DNA of 60,000 nt from Membranipora membranacea (taxonomy: Eukaryota; Bryozoa; Gymnolaemata; Cheilostomatida; Membraniporidae): NCBI GenBank assembly GCA_914767715.1, contig OU612069.1:28395387-28455386 (forward strand), written 5' to 3'. Positions 1 to 11,981 of the stretch are shown one piece after another. The notes beneath the pieces were generated by a model. It was not told the DNA's origin and searched no databases. It saw only the letters and a program-made list of their open reading frames with translations. Position 1 is the first letter of the stretch; every line of letters begins with the position of its first letter. Both the position numbers and the translations under genes were made by a program.

Positions 1-236
1 GGAATGGCTCTGGGTTACAACTATCTGTGCAAGGTAGCTGGGAGGATAACTGGACTGGAATTCAGGTCAATGGTTACAGTGGTGCAATTGGGGGGAACTT
101 GGACAAAAGATTACCTTATTTATCCGGCGAGATAAATTGGGGGGAGGGAATGGCTCTGGGTTACAACTATCTGTGCAAGATAGCTGGGAGAATAACTGGA
201 CTGGAATTCACCTCAACAGTTGCAGTGGTGCAATGG
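1..236. repeat. Two-copy 146-bp direct repeat, decayed Gly/Tyr/Asn-rich coding-like sequence
   Basis: The sequence beginning GGAATGGCTCTGGGTTACAA at position 1 recurs at 147 with a few substitutions (about 89 bp matched). In the first copy, frame 3 reads as a Gly/Asn/Trp/Tyr-rich peptide (NGSGLQL, NWTGIQVNGYSGAIGG), the kind of composition seen in low-complexity tails of RNA-binding proteins. The 146-bp period is not a multiple of three, so the second copy is out of frame and the stretch is not an intact repeat protein. It is probably a decayed gene fragment entering from outside the window. Confidence 0.4.
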
Positions 237-505
237 ATGTTTTCACTTAGCCTCTACCTACCACCCAAGGGAGGCTACAGTCCAACAACAGAGTATAAAC
301 GAGGCAACATTATGTCAAGGCAGGGAGGTCTGCCAGCAATCAGAACTCAAGAACTTACTTCAGTGTGTTGAATTCAGTATGGCACTTTATTGGTTACTGT
401 TGACTGGTTTAAAAATATGAGGTGTTACTGGCTTGGCTGCAAAGTGCTAACTTAAAACTTATTCCACTAGTATCGAGTTAATAAAAGTACAGTATTAGGC
501 TAACA

Positions 506-655
506 ATGATTCCGCAATATGACACCAACAAGCTGTGGAAAAATACTGATTATCGTCATGGAATTTCACCAGAATGTAAGAACAGTTGCTATGGAAACAA
601 TACTGATAAGAACTTTGGCTATGGAAACAATACTGGTTGGGCCTGCAAAAGCTAA
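506..655 (+). pseudogene. Short Asn/Gly/Tyr-rich ORF, likely gene remnant
   Basis: A 49-codon ORF starts at ATG 506 and ends at TAA 653-655. It contains two tandem copies of a Y-G-N-N-T motif (SCYGNNTDKNF then GYGNNTG). The composition matches the coding-like repeats at the left end of the window and, more loosely, the Gln/Gly/Tyr-rich insert at 31,391. There are no clear splice sites and no recognisable domain. It may be the tail of a decayed RNA-binding-protein gene; chance is also possible. Confidence 0.2.
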
Positions 656-900
656 ATTCAGAAAAGTTACTAAAATGACGAGTCCTTCTAAAGGGAAGAT
701 AACTAACATGAATCTAGTAAAATTAAATATTGAATGTCCAGCTATAATGGAAAATCCACCACAACTAATTGTTTGATTGTATTGATAGTATCTGATTGAG
801 TATAACTAATATTATGAATAGTGTGATACGATACAATGGAATATCCTATAATATTTAAACACAATTTGACAAAGTTCAAAAAATATGGTATAATATAGCA

Positions 901-1056
901 TAGTCTAAGTGCTCAGACTCCAAGGCGCAGGGAGTTACTTGCGCAAGCTATCAAACTCCTCTCCCCTTCCCCTCCCCCTCTGCCCCAGAAGGGGAGAGGA
1001 GTTTGATAGCTTGCGCAAGAAACTCCCTGCGCCTTGGAGTCTGAGCACTTAGACTA
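901..1056. mobile_element. Foldback MITE with 69-bp inverted arms and 9-bp TSD
   Basis: Two 69-bp arms, starting TAGTCTAAGTGCTCAGACTC, are inverted copies differing at one position and enclose an 18-bp C-rich loop. The element is flanked on both sides by the perfect direct repeat AATATAGCA (892-900 and 1057-1065), a 9-bp target-site duplication. Long inverted arms plus a 9-bp duplication are typical of Mutator-like (MULE) MITEs; that assignment is inference. There is no coding capacity. The near-perfect arms suggest a young insertion. No second copy was seen in the window. Confidence 0.9.
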
Positions 1057-1065
1057 AATATAGCA

Positions 1066-4000
1066 TCACATAATAGAATAATGTCATATTATATAATAAT
1101 ATGACAATGGTGAAATACAATTTACAGTCAGAAAGGTTTTGATTTCACAAGTCAAGTCATCAAGGGCTGATAACTACTAGTACCATATAGTCTGTATGTA
1201 CTGGAAGAAGATGTTAATTAATCTATGCCTACTTTTGTACTAGGTACTTGGTAACAATTATTCAGTTTGTAATGTGATGAATATCATGCGTTAGGCAAAC
1301 CTTTCTATAGATTAGTAGTTTGACGGCAAAGTTTTCACCTACGGTTGACCGGCAAATCCACTACTGTGGTTGCACATAATATTTGTCTTACTCAGAGTGA
1401 CGGATTTGGTCTGGACAAAACCTCCACCAAAAATGAGTCCAATATATAGTGCAGCCACAGTGGCAGAAATGGTCAGACCATACATGTCATTGATTTACCA
1501 CTTGACTCGACCAACATCGAGGTGGCACTTCTGGTCAGACTGAAGCTGTCATAGTTACAGGCACTTTCTAGGGTTACTATTTGAGAAATGATGGCGGTTT
1601 TGGTCAACCATACTCACCCTCTGCAGGTAGAAATGAGGGACACACAGTTTTACCAGCAGCAGCTGCATATCTGATACTAAGTAATGTGAGGCGTACCGGG
1701 TCTTTAACAACACAGACTGCCAAAAGATCTTTTGATAACTGATCACCCCTGTAAAGTAAAAGAAAATACTATACCTATACATATGAGTTTTATACAGTGT
1801 AGTCGAGTTGTGTGACTCACCAGTGGTCCCTAGTATGTAACAAAATAATCCTCAAAACCTAAGTTTGCGATTGATGGTCCCATTAGCAAGACACTATCTG
1901 AATGAGCAAGGAATTGCTCTCATTATTGTTCGCAATAGACTATGAATTCACTAATGATATCGACCAGTAGGCTTACTTTCTTGGGGTTCCCATGTATATA
2001 CATGTATTCAAGACAATCTATCACGTGACCTTGAGATAATTCCTATTATCAATGTCACCACTTGCGGAAACCCCATAAAACTTTCTTTTTACATTCATCA
2101 GGTGAATGCTGCCATATCCCATTACAGATTCATAGCAGATTGATATCAATTGATGGTTATATGTATTGGAGCAATGATATCTAAATCATACAACAATTAA
2201 GCTCACAGCTCACCCTCTCTGCGACCCTTGGTTGCAAGGTTTCATTGATTTCGAATTATTATCTGTTCAGATTTATTTTGCATCATTATCACACTACAAA
2301 TCTGAGCTCATAAATCAATAAAATTTATGATATGAGAATTAAAAGCTTTAAACTCTGAACGTACCTTTGACACTCTCCAGCTGCCTTTAGGCGAATAACT
2401 TCTTTGAAATTCGTATTGCCCTGAATTTCACAAACTGTAGGAAAAAGAAACAAACACTTATGTATGTATTACCGAAATATATTAGGTAATATGCACGTGA
2501 AAGCTATAGGCCCTACTTGCTTGATGTTCTAAATAACAGACATAATTCATTTCAGTCTTACTGAAACTAAGGTACTTTATATCCACAAAGTGAAAGGAGA
2601 CCGAGTAGCGAAACTAGAGAAAGAAAACCACTTTCTTAACATTCTGAATTGAAATCATGAACTGATAGTGTGCTCTTAGATCTACCTAGTGGTCCACAAC
2701 CTTCACAGGCTACCTCATGACCATGCTCACAGACACAAGTCTCCACACTAAACCTGAGTCCTTCTGGGCAGCTGTGTGTGTGAGTGAGTCCGGTGATGTT
2801 GTCATACTGGGTGAACTTTTTACATTTCTTCTCCGCTAATTGTATGTACTTGTTATTATTTCTCTGACATGAACAGTTATGAACTGAAACGAAATAATTT
2901 AGAACTGTCAGGTCAATGCTTTAAGCTTATGAAGCAAAATTTAACCCGGTCTTGGAGTGGATTATTATCAAAGTTCCGAAAACTGATCACCTTGTTGTGC
3001 AAAATCAGTACTGAAATAGGAAACTGGGCTGTTCTGATGAGGCTATTGTCATTTGAAATGGAGACTAAGACATGGCGAGTGGAAATGCCAATTGCAGTGT
3101 TTCTTTCCGGGAGACACCAGCTAGTGGGCGCATAACTAATCACCTTTGCCTATGTCAAATCCGGATCACGATTGTTGGTTTATATCAGAAGAGATGAGAC
3201 TCACCCTTTTTGACACTAGTTGTAAGTGATTGATGGAGTATCACAACAGATATCAATAAAACTATCACCTTAGTCTGCGTCATGTATCAATTTAGATATT
3301 CTCAGTAGGGCATAGAACGCAGTGTTTGTCCTGTGTGCTTCAAATCCAAAGTGAAATCAAATACCTAACTGAATGGATGAAAATAAAACAAACAAATTAT
3401 TAATGTTCACATTAAACCTATATTAATAGGCATTAATTTGGTTGATGGAATTTAATATACGCATTGCAGCTTGATGCATAAATCATTTTGGTTGCTGGGA
3501 GTTGCAAAGGCCTTTTTATCATCACTTTACTAAACTGGCGGCCTGCACATTTCATCAAAGATGACAATGAAAATTGACAGTGGAAAATCCCTACATAGGC
3601 TGGGGTTGCACATTTATTTGTTTTAGACACTGTTAGCCATTTGTGTACCACGCTCACAAAAACTGTCCTGAAGGCTGCTGCTGATCGCTGGTATGTTTGG
3701 CACTGAATTGCTACAAATTATTTCACCTCACAGTTACTAATTAGAAGTTGACTGAGTTTATTTTCAAATGCTGAGTTATGTTCTCATTACAAAAGGGTGG
3801 ATTACTACTGATGATACTTTAATCTTCAATGGAAGATGTGGGTACTTTGTGTATCTGACAACTGAGTGGCTGCGAACTCATTGATCCCATATGACTCCAT
3901 CAACAATATGAGAAAGACACAAAGGAAGAATAAGGTGGCTTCCACTTTCCACATAATAATATCCTGCAATGAACGAGTTTTTGACTACACATAATAAAAA

Positions 4001-4796
4001 TCTTAAAAGGGCCTGAATTAAATTCAATTATCATTATAAAAAGCAGGCCTTTTTTTAACATTGGCATTTTCATGTTAGAATGTTCCATTTAAATTTAAAT
4101 CATGCCCATTGCTCTAATAAATATATTGATTACAATAATTCTTTGGTTAGAAAATGGGATCATGTCAATCACAGATATCGATTTTACAATCGATGCATGA
4201 CATTGGTTTTGTTAAAGAGCTAGCAGTTACAACAAACCTCAACAAAATATCCCTGGTGTTTGCTCACTTTGTCTGCGTGACCAAATGACTCAAAATCTAG
4301 CAATCTCATAAGATTAATGGAGAGCTATTACTAGCCTAGGAATCCATGATAAATGTCAGTACCAAAATAGAAAATCCAATGATGCTGCAATTTAGATTCC
4401 ACATATGCTAGATAGTACAAGTAGATATTCAAACAAATGTACCTCCAGAGTATATAGCAATCACCAGATTATCGTGCTAGCAGCATAGCACAGACGAGAA
4501 CAATCAATTAATTAATGATAACAGATCATGTTCATCTGAGGCCGTAAATAACAACCACAAAAATATAAAAGTTCACTAACCATAAGTCAGTTCAAAAATA
4601 GAAGAATGAAACTCCTGAAGTAAACTAAGAGGTAGATTATAACATACCATTACGTAAAGAATAAATGGCAGAAAATACAGAGCCTGCTATTTAGACAATA
4701 AATCGCCCATGGAAAATTCATTAAACAAATGCAGATGATTTAAGTTAATCGATGGTTTACTTGTGATTTGACGAACCAGTCAGAACCCACCAAACC
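1066..4796. other. Non-coding stretch, no supported gene
   Basis: Only short ORFs are present and none has codon structure, splice context or a recognisable motif. Fragments around 1,400-1,690 read as Gly/Phe-containing peptides (GGFGQPYSPSAG) and could be further remnants of the decayed gene at the window start, but the frames are interrupted. Nothing else stands out. Confidence 0.5.
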
Positions 4797-4804
4797 TATA
4801 AAAG
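4797..4804 (+). promoter_or_regulatory. Possible TATA box
   Basis: TATAAAAG lies 39 bp upstream of the ATG of a short ORF that ends at a good 5' splice site (4,843-4,952). Position and sequence fit a core promoter, but the gene itself is uncertain. Confidence 0.25.
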
Positions 4805-4842
4805 CGAGGGCAAAAGTCAGGTTTTGGTAGCACTGACTTTTG

Positions 4843-4952
4843 ATGTTTAATATTGACTACCTTTTTCTAGATGATCAAATAGCTTTACATGAAGAGTGGT
4901 TGACCAGCAAGCATAAAGATCTGAGTATTGTGGAGAGAGCTAATTTTATTTC
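4843..4952 (+). CDS. Possible first coding exon of an unrecognised gene
   Basis: An ATG at 4,843 opens a 36-codon reading frame with protein-like composition (DYLFLDDQIALHEEW, then KHKDLSIVERANF) that runs into the consensus donor GTAAGT at 4,953. A TATA-like box lies 39 bp upstream. The nearest acceptor candidate, a pyrimidine tract ending CACAG just before 5,752, opens into a coding-like stretch (HSNFQHYKKFIKIR), but joining it in the required phase gives an early stop. The gene may therefore be broken, or another exon is used. No family is recognised. Confidence 0.25.
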
Positions 4953-5696
4953 GTAAGTAGTTTAAATATATAATATAGTTATTGAATTAAATAAATCGCA
5001 ACTCTAATAAATCAACAGTTGTTAATAAATTGAAATAATTATTGTTGCTAATTGCTCCGTGTATTCACAGTGCGCTCAGTGCTCAAGCGTAAGGTTGATT
5101 ATACTTATTGTACATAAAGTACACTCGATCAAGTTATTAGCTATGATTAATTGTTACTATAACAACACCCGTAAATTTAGGAGGTTTATTTTAGTGATTA
5201 CTGACTCGCAAGAAAAAGCAGCAGTACTCATATTGATATGGACTCATTGAGATTATGATTGTGAATTACTGATCAAATGGCAATACTCACTTAACTTGGA
5301 ATTATAGAGGGAACTATTTTCATCTACTGCAAGGAACGTTATGATTAAGGTAGAGACACGGGGGTCAGCAAATATCAACTTTCTATACACAGTTGGAAAG
5401 CTGCCAAGCTACTGATCGCTAAAAGCTCATCAGAAATGTGATTGGATGACGTTGCGTCATTTTATCAAGGAAAAGAGGCCGAAAAGGCTGTTTTTAGCAA
5501 AGCGTATGGCTGAGCTAATTTGATTGCTAGAAATTTCAAAACAGGTTATATTTATCCTTAGAGATATAGTTCATCCTTATTTTTGGTTGAAAATAATATA
5601 TGATGCGCCCAAAGTGGCTTTCAACGTCACGTCATGATGTGTGTGATTTTTTTAAATGTGATGAAATAATGTAAAATTCAAGCAACGATTTGAGAT

Positions 5697-5720
5697 AGAT
5701 TATATATATATATATATATG
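5697..5720. repeat. (TA)n microsatellite
   Basis: About eleven uninterrupted TA dinucleotides lie 30 bp upstream of the possible acceptor before 5,752. Confidence 0.8.
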
Positions 5721-5853
5721 TAATGACCAAATCTTTTGCTTTTTTCCACAGAAGGACTTGTTGAATGACACACACTCCAACTTTCAGCATTATAAAAAAT
5801 TTATCAAGATCAGAACAAACAAAATGGCACTGCGTATCAGTTTACCTCGAGTA

Positions 5854-5925
5854 GCGCACCACAGAATGTCCAAAACAGCCAATTTAAGGGGCTCTTTAGG
5901 TGTTTTAGGGCATTCTGTGGTGCGC
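5854..5925. repeat. Short imperfect inverted repeat
   Basis: The 15-mer GCGCACCACAGAATG (5,854-5,868) is mirrored exactly at 5,911-5,925. Pairing extends inward over about 27 bp per arm with a few mismatches. It could be a tiny foldback element or a local hairpin. No target duplication was identified. Confidence 0.6.
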
Positions 5926-6226
5926 AATTCAGGGAAAACTGGTATTATCTAATAAATACAATGTCAATATTTAAAATTTCGATAGTCTTAGTTGTTAGCT
6001 GTTTATTATAGGGGTTATATTTGTGTCAATTAAAGTGACCCTGATATCTGTGAGATAAATGTAATTGATCCTGAAATTGGTCCCATGTAGTGTAGAGTAG
6101 TTAGATGTAGAAGGGCTACCTTCTTGTTACTCATCCTTATCAGGTATTTTAATTTTAAGTTGATAAATAATTTTTTTATTGAAATCTTGCTCTGTTTAAC
6201 CTCAGAGTTGAAAGCTTATGAAAACA

Positions 6227-6316
6227 CCGATGGTTACCCTCCGATGGTTACCCTCCGATGGTTACGCTCCGATGGTTATCCTCCGATGGTTACCCTCCGA
6301 TGGTTACCCTCCGATG
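6227..6316. repeat. 14-bp minisatellite, six copies
   Basis: Six tandem copies of CCGATGGTTACCCT, two carrying single substitutions, are followed by a partial copy. Because 14 is not a multiple of three, the array reads through as a repeating 14-residue peptide. There is no sign that it is translated. Confidence 0.9.
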
Positions 6317-7633
6317 AGGAAATATTTGTGTTGTAATAAATGCTTTGTCCTCATAACAAAACAGTTACTTCTGTTTAATCATTACTTTGATCATAAACGA
6401 TTGATGACATGAGAGCTGGCAAGTTCTGATGTAAACTGTCCGCCCCATGCAAAAACAACCCTGGGACACTTTGCAATATTGTAAACTGTCCCGGGAATCA
6501 ATACAATAACAACATGCCTGTTGTAAACTGCCCCTCCCTCTATCGTCTCTATGTCTCTCCCTATTGCTTAATTGCTCAACTCTAGGCTGGCATCTATAGT
6601 TGGGACCAATTTGTTTATAAGTTCAAAAACTGTTAGGAGGTATAAATGATGGAATCCTTTGGTGACTAACGTATATTGTGCCTTTTCCTTGTCAATTTAG
6701 ATTTGTTATTTTTATACATCGGTTTTCAATTCTTAGGATGTCTTTTTTAATATTTTATTCATTTGAGGAAATAGGTAATGGTGCGCAATATTTAAGATTT
6801 GGTCTGTGTAATAGACCGAAGCTAAGTATTCTTTCAAAAACTTATGATTTCTCTCAAAAATCGCTACGATTTGGTATAGTTTTTGTTTAATTTTTCTGAT
6901 ATGGTATTTAAAATTCAAATTTTTATTCAAGTTTCACCTAATTATTTCAACATTTTTGCCTGCTTGAAAGACATGCCCTGAAAATTTAGTCTGGAAAAAT
7001 GTACGTTACGAGCATTGGAGACAGTCATAACATCTTTCTTTGATGCATATCTTTAAAATGGGGACAGTTCCTGTTGATGAGAATCAATTTCATTCCAGTA
7101 AAGTATATTGTTTAAACTTTGTGTCAAAGCTTTTAACAGACTGAGACCATCATAATGATACCAAATATGAGAAGGCGCTTCAATAACTTTCTGTCTTAGA
7201 AAGGATTTGGAGAACAGATGGCTTCTGGCTGCATTACAAAGGTAATGCGGAAAATGTCAGATCTGAATTGTTTATTAGCAATCACCAATTACCTCAGTTA
7301 TGGCCTAAAGAGTTGATCGCCTTTAACATGAAGTTCAGTAATTGGATGGCTACAATCCCCTACCGCATCATTTGATCTCTTTGGATAAATAAGATTTTAT
7401 CTTTTTATGCCAAATAATGTTTAACGATCAGCAGTTTTCCGTTCACTGATCAAGGGCGGACAATTTTCTTACCAATGACAATCCCGCTATTATTTCAAAA
7501 CATCTTAGGAGATGGGACATAAGATTAATCCTCATGGAAAAGAAAATTCTGAGAGTATGTCTGGTTTCCCTGCATCCTAAGAAAAGACACAGGATGAATT
7601 GAATACTGATTAGATGAAAAGACTGATTTATCA
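6317..7633. other. Non-coding stretch, no supported gene
   Basis: AT-rich sequence with only short chance ORFs on both strands. No RNA gene, coding exon or mobile-element end was recognised. Confidence 0.5.
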
Positions 7634-7641
7634 GTATGACA

Positions 7642-7909
7642 CATAGACTTAATAATAAACCTAAACAGGACACCATATACAGCTGATGTGAGGCACTTAA
7701 TTGTGGGCGGCGTAACGTCATTGGAAGGTGTAGTAGAAACAATGATGCTATTCTTGATTTAGAGTCCATAATCCAGGTTTTTGTCGATAACTCGATCAAT
7801 TCTTAGCTTCATTGCTTATACACATTCCAATGACTTACGCCGCCCCACAATTAAGTGCCTCACTTCAGCTGTATATAGTGTCCTGTCTAGGTTTTTTATT
7901 AAGTCTATG
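7642..7909. mobile_element. 268-bp hAT-like MITE with 8-bp TSD
   Basis: The element begins CATAGACTTAATAATAAACC and ends with the inverted counterpart (TATTAAGTCTATG). The inverted arms are about 84 bp with a few mismatches. It is bounded by a perfect 8-bp direct repeat, GTATGACA (7,634-7,641 and 7,910-7,917). An 8-bp duplication with C..G termini fits the hAT superfamily. It shares the terminal CATAGACTTAATA and subterminal CCTAGACAGG with the 2.6-kb element at 9,218, so both were probably mobilised by the same transposase. It encodes nothing. Confidence 0.9.
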
Positions 7910-7917
7910 GTATGACA

Positions 7918-9209
7918 AGAGTTTTGAGTAGATTAAGGAATGTTCGCAACTGCTTGTTAGTTGGAGAAGCATTGGTTCATGGCCGCCATGTTCGCAGGCA
8001 GGCCAATTCGTGTGCAACAGCTGAAGAAATCTAGAGAAAAGAATATATAAGATATTTTATTTGTTCCTCTGGGTAGTATGGTGGTGATATTTACTTCACT
8101 TACTGCCTGTGCGAGAATTATGAAGTAATGAACCTCCCATTTTCAGCTAGCAGTCATGTTGCCGCGGTTAAGTATGTTTCTTTACAGCTTTAGCATTTGT
8201 CCACATGTCAGCATTGAGAGTATTCCTATATTGATATATTATTTAGCAGCTTGAATCTCCCTCAGTGCTGCTGTGGTTATTTGTGTGTGATTCACCGAGA
8301 CGAGCTGAAGTAAAACTAAAAAGCTCTGCCAACTTCTTTTAAACAACAGATTTGATTTTAATTATATGGCATCAAGCAATGGTCCCTATCAAGTTTGAAG
8401 TTTTGATCCGATCTGTTTGGGGATGTTGGTCTTAGCACACCTGTAGGTGGTAGTCACAATCGCTCACCACATTCCTTGACAAAATGGTGACATCACTAAT
8501 ATGATCTCAATTTGTAGGCCAGTCAGCACACCTGGAGTCCAGACAAACCCTAGTGTCGCACACGCCCAAATCAGATCAAACCAGGGACCTTCAACATACT
8601 GAGCCACCTCCTTTTCTCCTTTTACTTACTACTATGCAGCAGATAAGGACTTGAAGTAGTAGCAATTAACAAAAATATCATGCTTGTTATTTATGATACA
8701 TTTACATTTTCCATTATTGTCAGAGGAATCTTTGCAAATTTGAAGTTCTTTGATGAGGATGTAGGTTTGTTGTACGATATCAGGATTAGTTTTAGCTTAA
8801 CTACATCCTGTGTACTGTACTCACTACTAGACAAGGTTAATTCAGGATCACAGAAACATTTACAACATCAACAAGTATCACATAGAATTATGTACCTTTT
8901 AATATTAAAAGTCAGGGGACTCAGAGGGGAGAGTATGTCAATATCTGGGCCATCTTAGTTTCAATATAACTGATGTATTTAATCTAAAGTGTTTGTGACC
9001 TCACAGGAGAGATAGAGTGTGGCGACAGTTCAAACTTGTAATAACTCTTTATTGTAACCCAACGATAATAATTGTATTTTCATCAATTATGAAGTCTAAT
9101 ATAAAAAACTTTGAGAATATGTGATTGATAATTCATGATTATTATATTTCATACTGCAGATATTCTCCTTCAAATTGATACATAATATGTTTGTACTGAA
9201 TGAATATCG
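7918..9209. other. Non-coding stretch, no supported gene
   Basis: Lies between the two hAT-like elements. Contains a 92-codon ORF at 8,680-8,958 with no recognisable motif and no splice support. Nothing else is seen. Confidence 0.45.
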
Positions 9210-9217
9210 ATTATACC

Positions 9218-11822
9218 CATAGACTTAATATACTACCTAGACAGGCCAATAGCATTCAATACTGTCCCACTTAAATAGCACGACATGACGTAATTAGTTT
9301 GTGCTGTGAGCCATAGTTTACTATATACCATTCAATGAAATAATGTGAAAAATCAAGGGACGCTGGGCATGATATCAGCCCCTGTCCAGCCCCTTATTAT
9401 TCAAACACAAAGAAAATTGGTGAGTGTATGTAAAAGACCTTTCCGCACAAGATGCTATTCATAATTTGTCTCCAGAACCAAAACTTTTTATGAAAAGAGA
9501 CAATCATTGGCCAATAAACATTGAAATAAATACAGCCATTTACCCTCAGCACTTCCATCACTACTATAAAAATGTAAAGAATACCTATAACACAAGATCA
9601 CAAATATTTTGTTGGATGAGCCAGATCTAAGCACCAGCACCACTCCATCATAATTTTTTTCTTTTCTTTAAAATTCTTCGTAGTTGTGACTAAACACAAC
9701 CAGTCTGCTCAAAATGGATTGCTAATTTTATTGTCGCTTCACAAGAAAGAATAGATCTGTGCGGTTAAATGAGTATGCAAATTTCAGTTAACTGTTGTTC
9801 CGGAGTACGTATGATGAAGCTAGAGTATGTGACAATAACTTAAAATTATTATACTTTAGTTCTGCAGTCAAAATCTAATGGCATTTACCGTGGCCAAACT
9901 TAATTTTGCCGATGCCGGTAAGGTTCTTTGAGTTTATAAATGTGATATCGGCTTCAACATAGAATGTCAATTGCCTCCCCGACCTATACACAGATCAGCA
10001 GCGTGAAAAAAAAAGTTATTACTGAGATGTCTTAAACTGTTTTTAACAAAATTGCGTCCGATGAGGACCATCCTTTTTTTAGTCGTGTTGTTTTCAGCTG
10101 TGCAAAGGTATCCTCTGCTCGTCTAAATACCATCTATCGCCCACCAAAGTGCAGGATACGAAAGCTTTTTCCATACTACATGTCAGCGCACAACAGAATT
10201 TAAAATGTTCATTTTCATGTACAATTCCTACCTTATCGCCTGTTGATACAATGATCGTCATAATAAGCTAAACCTAACCAGAACACGTCATCATCTGAGA
10301 GATTGGAACTACATGTAATGATGAAGCTCCAGAGGAAAAATGATCGAAGCAGTGACTAATGATTTCCAAAACTGGAAAATGAAATACCGTGGCCAAACTT
10401 ATTTTTGCCGATGCTGGTAAGGTTATTTGAGTTTTTAAGTTTATCGCTGTGTTATCAGCTTCAACAGTGAATGTCAATTCGAGTGATATTCAAAAAGTAC
10501 AATTCCTGTAATGATCATTATTATTATTCTTATTGTTACATTCACATTATTCTTATTCAATAGTTAATAATTGCCATAAAAACTATTTCAGTTTCGATCT
10601 AGGTGAAGCCCTGCAGACATCTCCAAACTTCTCAAGATAGTGCAGCACACTCAACAGTGATTACTGTATAATTGACAATGTCTCCTTACAGAGGGATTTT
10701 TTAGTCATTGCCAAAGGGATTGTTGCTGCTCATTAATTCAAAAACTTCTCTGGCTGTCTAAATAAAGGGTTCAGCAACGTTATTTTGTGGCTAAGACGGG
10801 GTTCCATACTATTAGCCTTTATTCATACTAAACCTCAGCTCATACCATCAAAAATTTATTGCAGGCTGCGGAGGTTTGTGCTTGTGAGCAGCTGTGATGC
10901 CTATGAGCACGCACCTCTCGGCTGAGTCTAACAAAAATGCTGGTGATCATTTGGCCAGCATTTGTTTTCCAGTCTTTGAAATTATTAGAGTCACTGCTTC
11001 CATCCTTTTTCCTCTGTAGCTTCATCATTACATGTAGTTCCGTTATCTCAGATGATGACGTGTCCTGTTGTAATAACTACTTTTTTTCACACTGCTATTT
11101 CTGTGAATAGGTCAAGGATGCAATTGACATTCAATGTTGACGCCGATATCACATTGATAAACTCAAATAACCTTACCAGCATCGGCAAAATTAAGTTTGG
11201 CCACGATAAAGGCCATTAGATTTTGACTACAGTCCTGAAGTATAATAATTTAAAGTTATTTTCACATACTCTAGCTTCATACTCAATTTACAGCACAGAT
11301 ATATTCTTCTTTGTGAAGCAACAATAAAATTTGCAATCAATTTTGAGCTGATTGTGTTCAGTCACAACTAGGAATAATTTTGAAGAAAAAAGCAATGACG
11401 GTGGTGGTGATAAGATCTGGCCCATCAAACAAAATATTTGTGATATTGTGTTATAGGTATTCTTTACATTTTTATAGTGGTGAAGGAAGTGATGAGGGTA
11501 AATGGCTGTATTTATTTCAATGTTTATTGGCCAATGATAAAAAGTTTTGGTTCTGGAGACAAATTATGAATAGCATCTGGTGCGGAAAGGTCTTTTACAT
11601 ACACTCACCAATTTTCTTTGAGTTTGAATAATAAGGGTCTGGACAGGGGCCGATATCATGCCCAGCGTCCCTTGATTTTTCACATTATTTCATTGAATGA
11701 TATATAGTAAACTATGGCTCACAGCACAAACTAATTACGTCATGTCATGCTATTTAAGTGGGACACATTATGATCAGTGAAGCATAAGCATTGTCCTGTC
11801 TAGGTAGTATATTAAGTCTATG
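9218..11822. mobile_element. 2.6-kb non-autonomous hAT-like foldback element
   Basis: The termini are perfect inverted repeats over 28 bp (CATAGACTTAATATACTACC...), and homology continues inward, with gaps, as long arms of roughly 700 bp (about 9,218-9,975 against 11,125-11,822). The perfect 8-bp direct repeat ATTATACC flanks it (9,210-9,217 and 11,823-11,830). The central part carries a second partial copy of an internal arm segment (around 10,385-10,475) and another inverted pair (10,280-10,380 against 10,960-11,060), so it is a nested palindrome. No transposase domain is found in any frame. Its ends match the 268-bp MITE at 7,642. Confidence 0.9.
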
Positions 11823-11981
11823 ATTATACCACTAGGCTTTGCTTGCTTACACCATTCAGAATTATTTACACTATCAAAATTTGGAAAAAATAAGGCTAAT
11901 CAATAGAGTTAAAAGATTCAGCCAATAACATGACATTGTGTTCAGTTGCTATGCAACAGGATAAACAACAACAATGGATAA

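Noticed and set aside
5758-5952. 64-codon plus-strand ORF containing the short inverted repeat
   Set aside because: It runs through both arms of the inverted repeat at 5,854-5,925, and the phase to the upstream possible exon does not fit. Only its first codons could be exonic.
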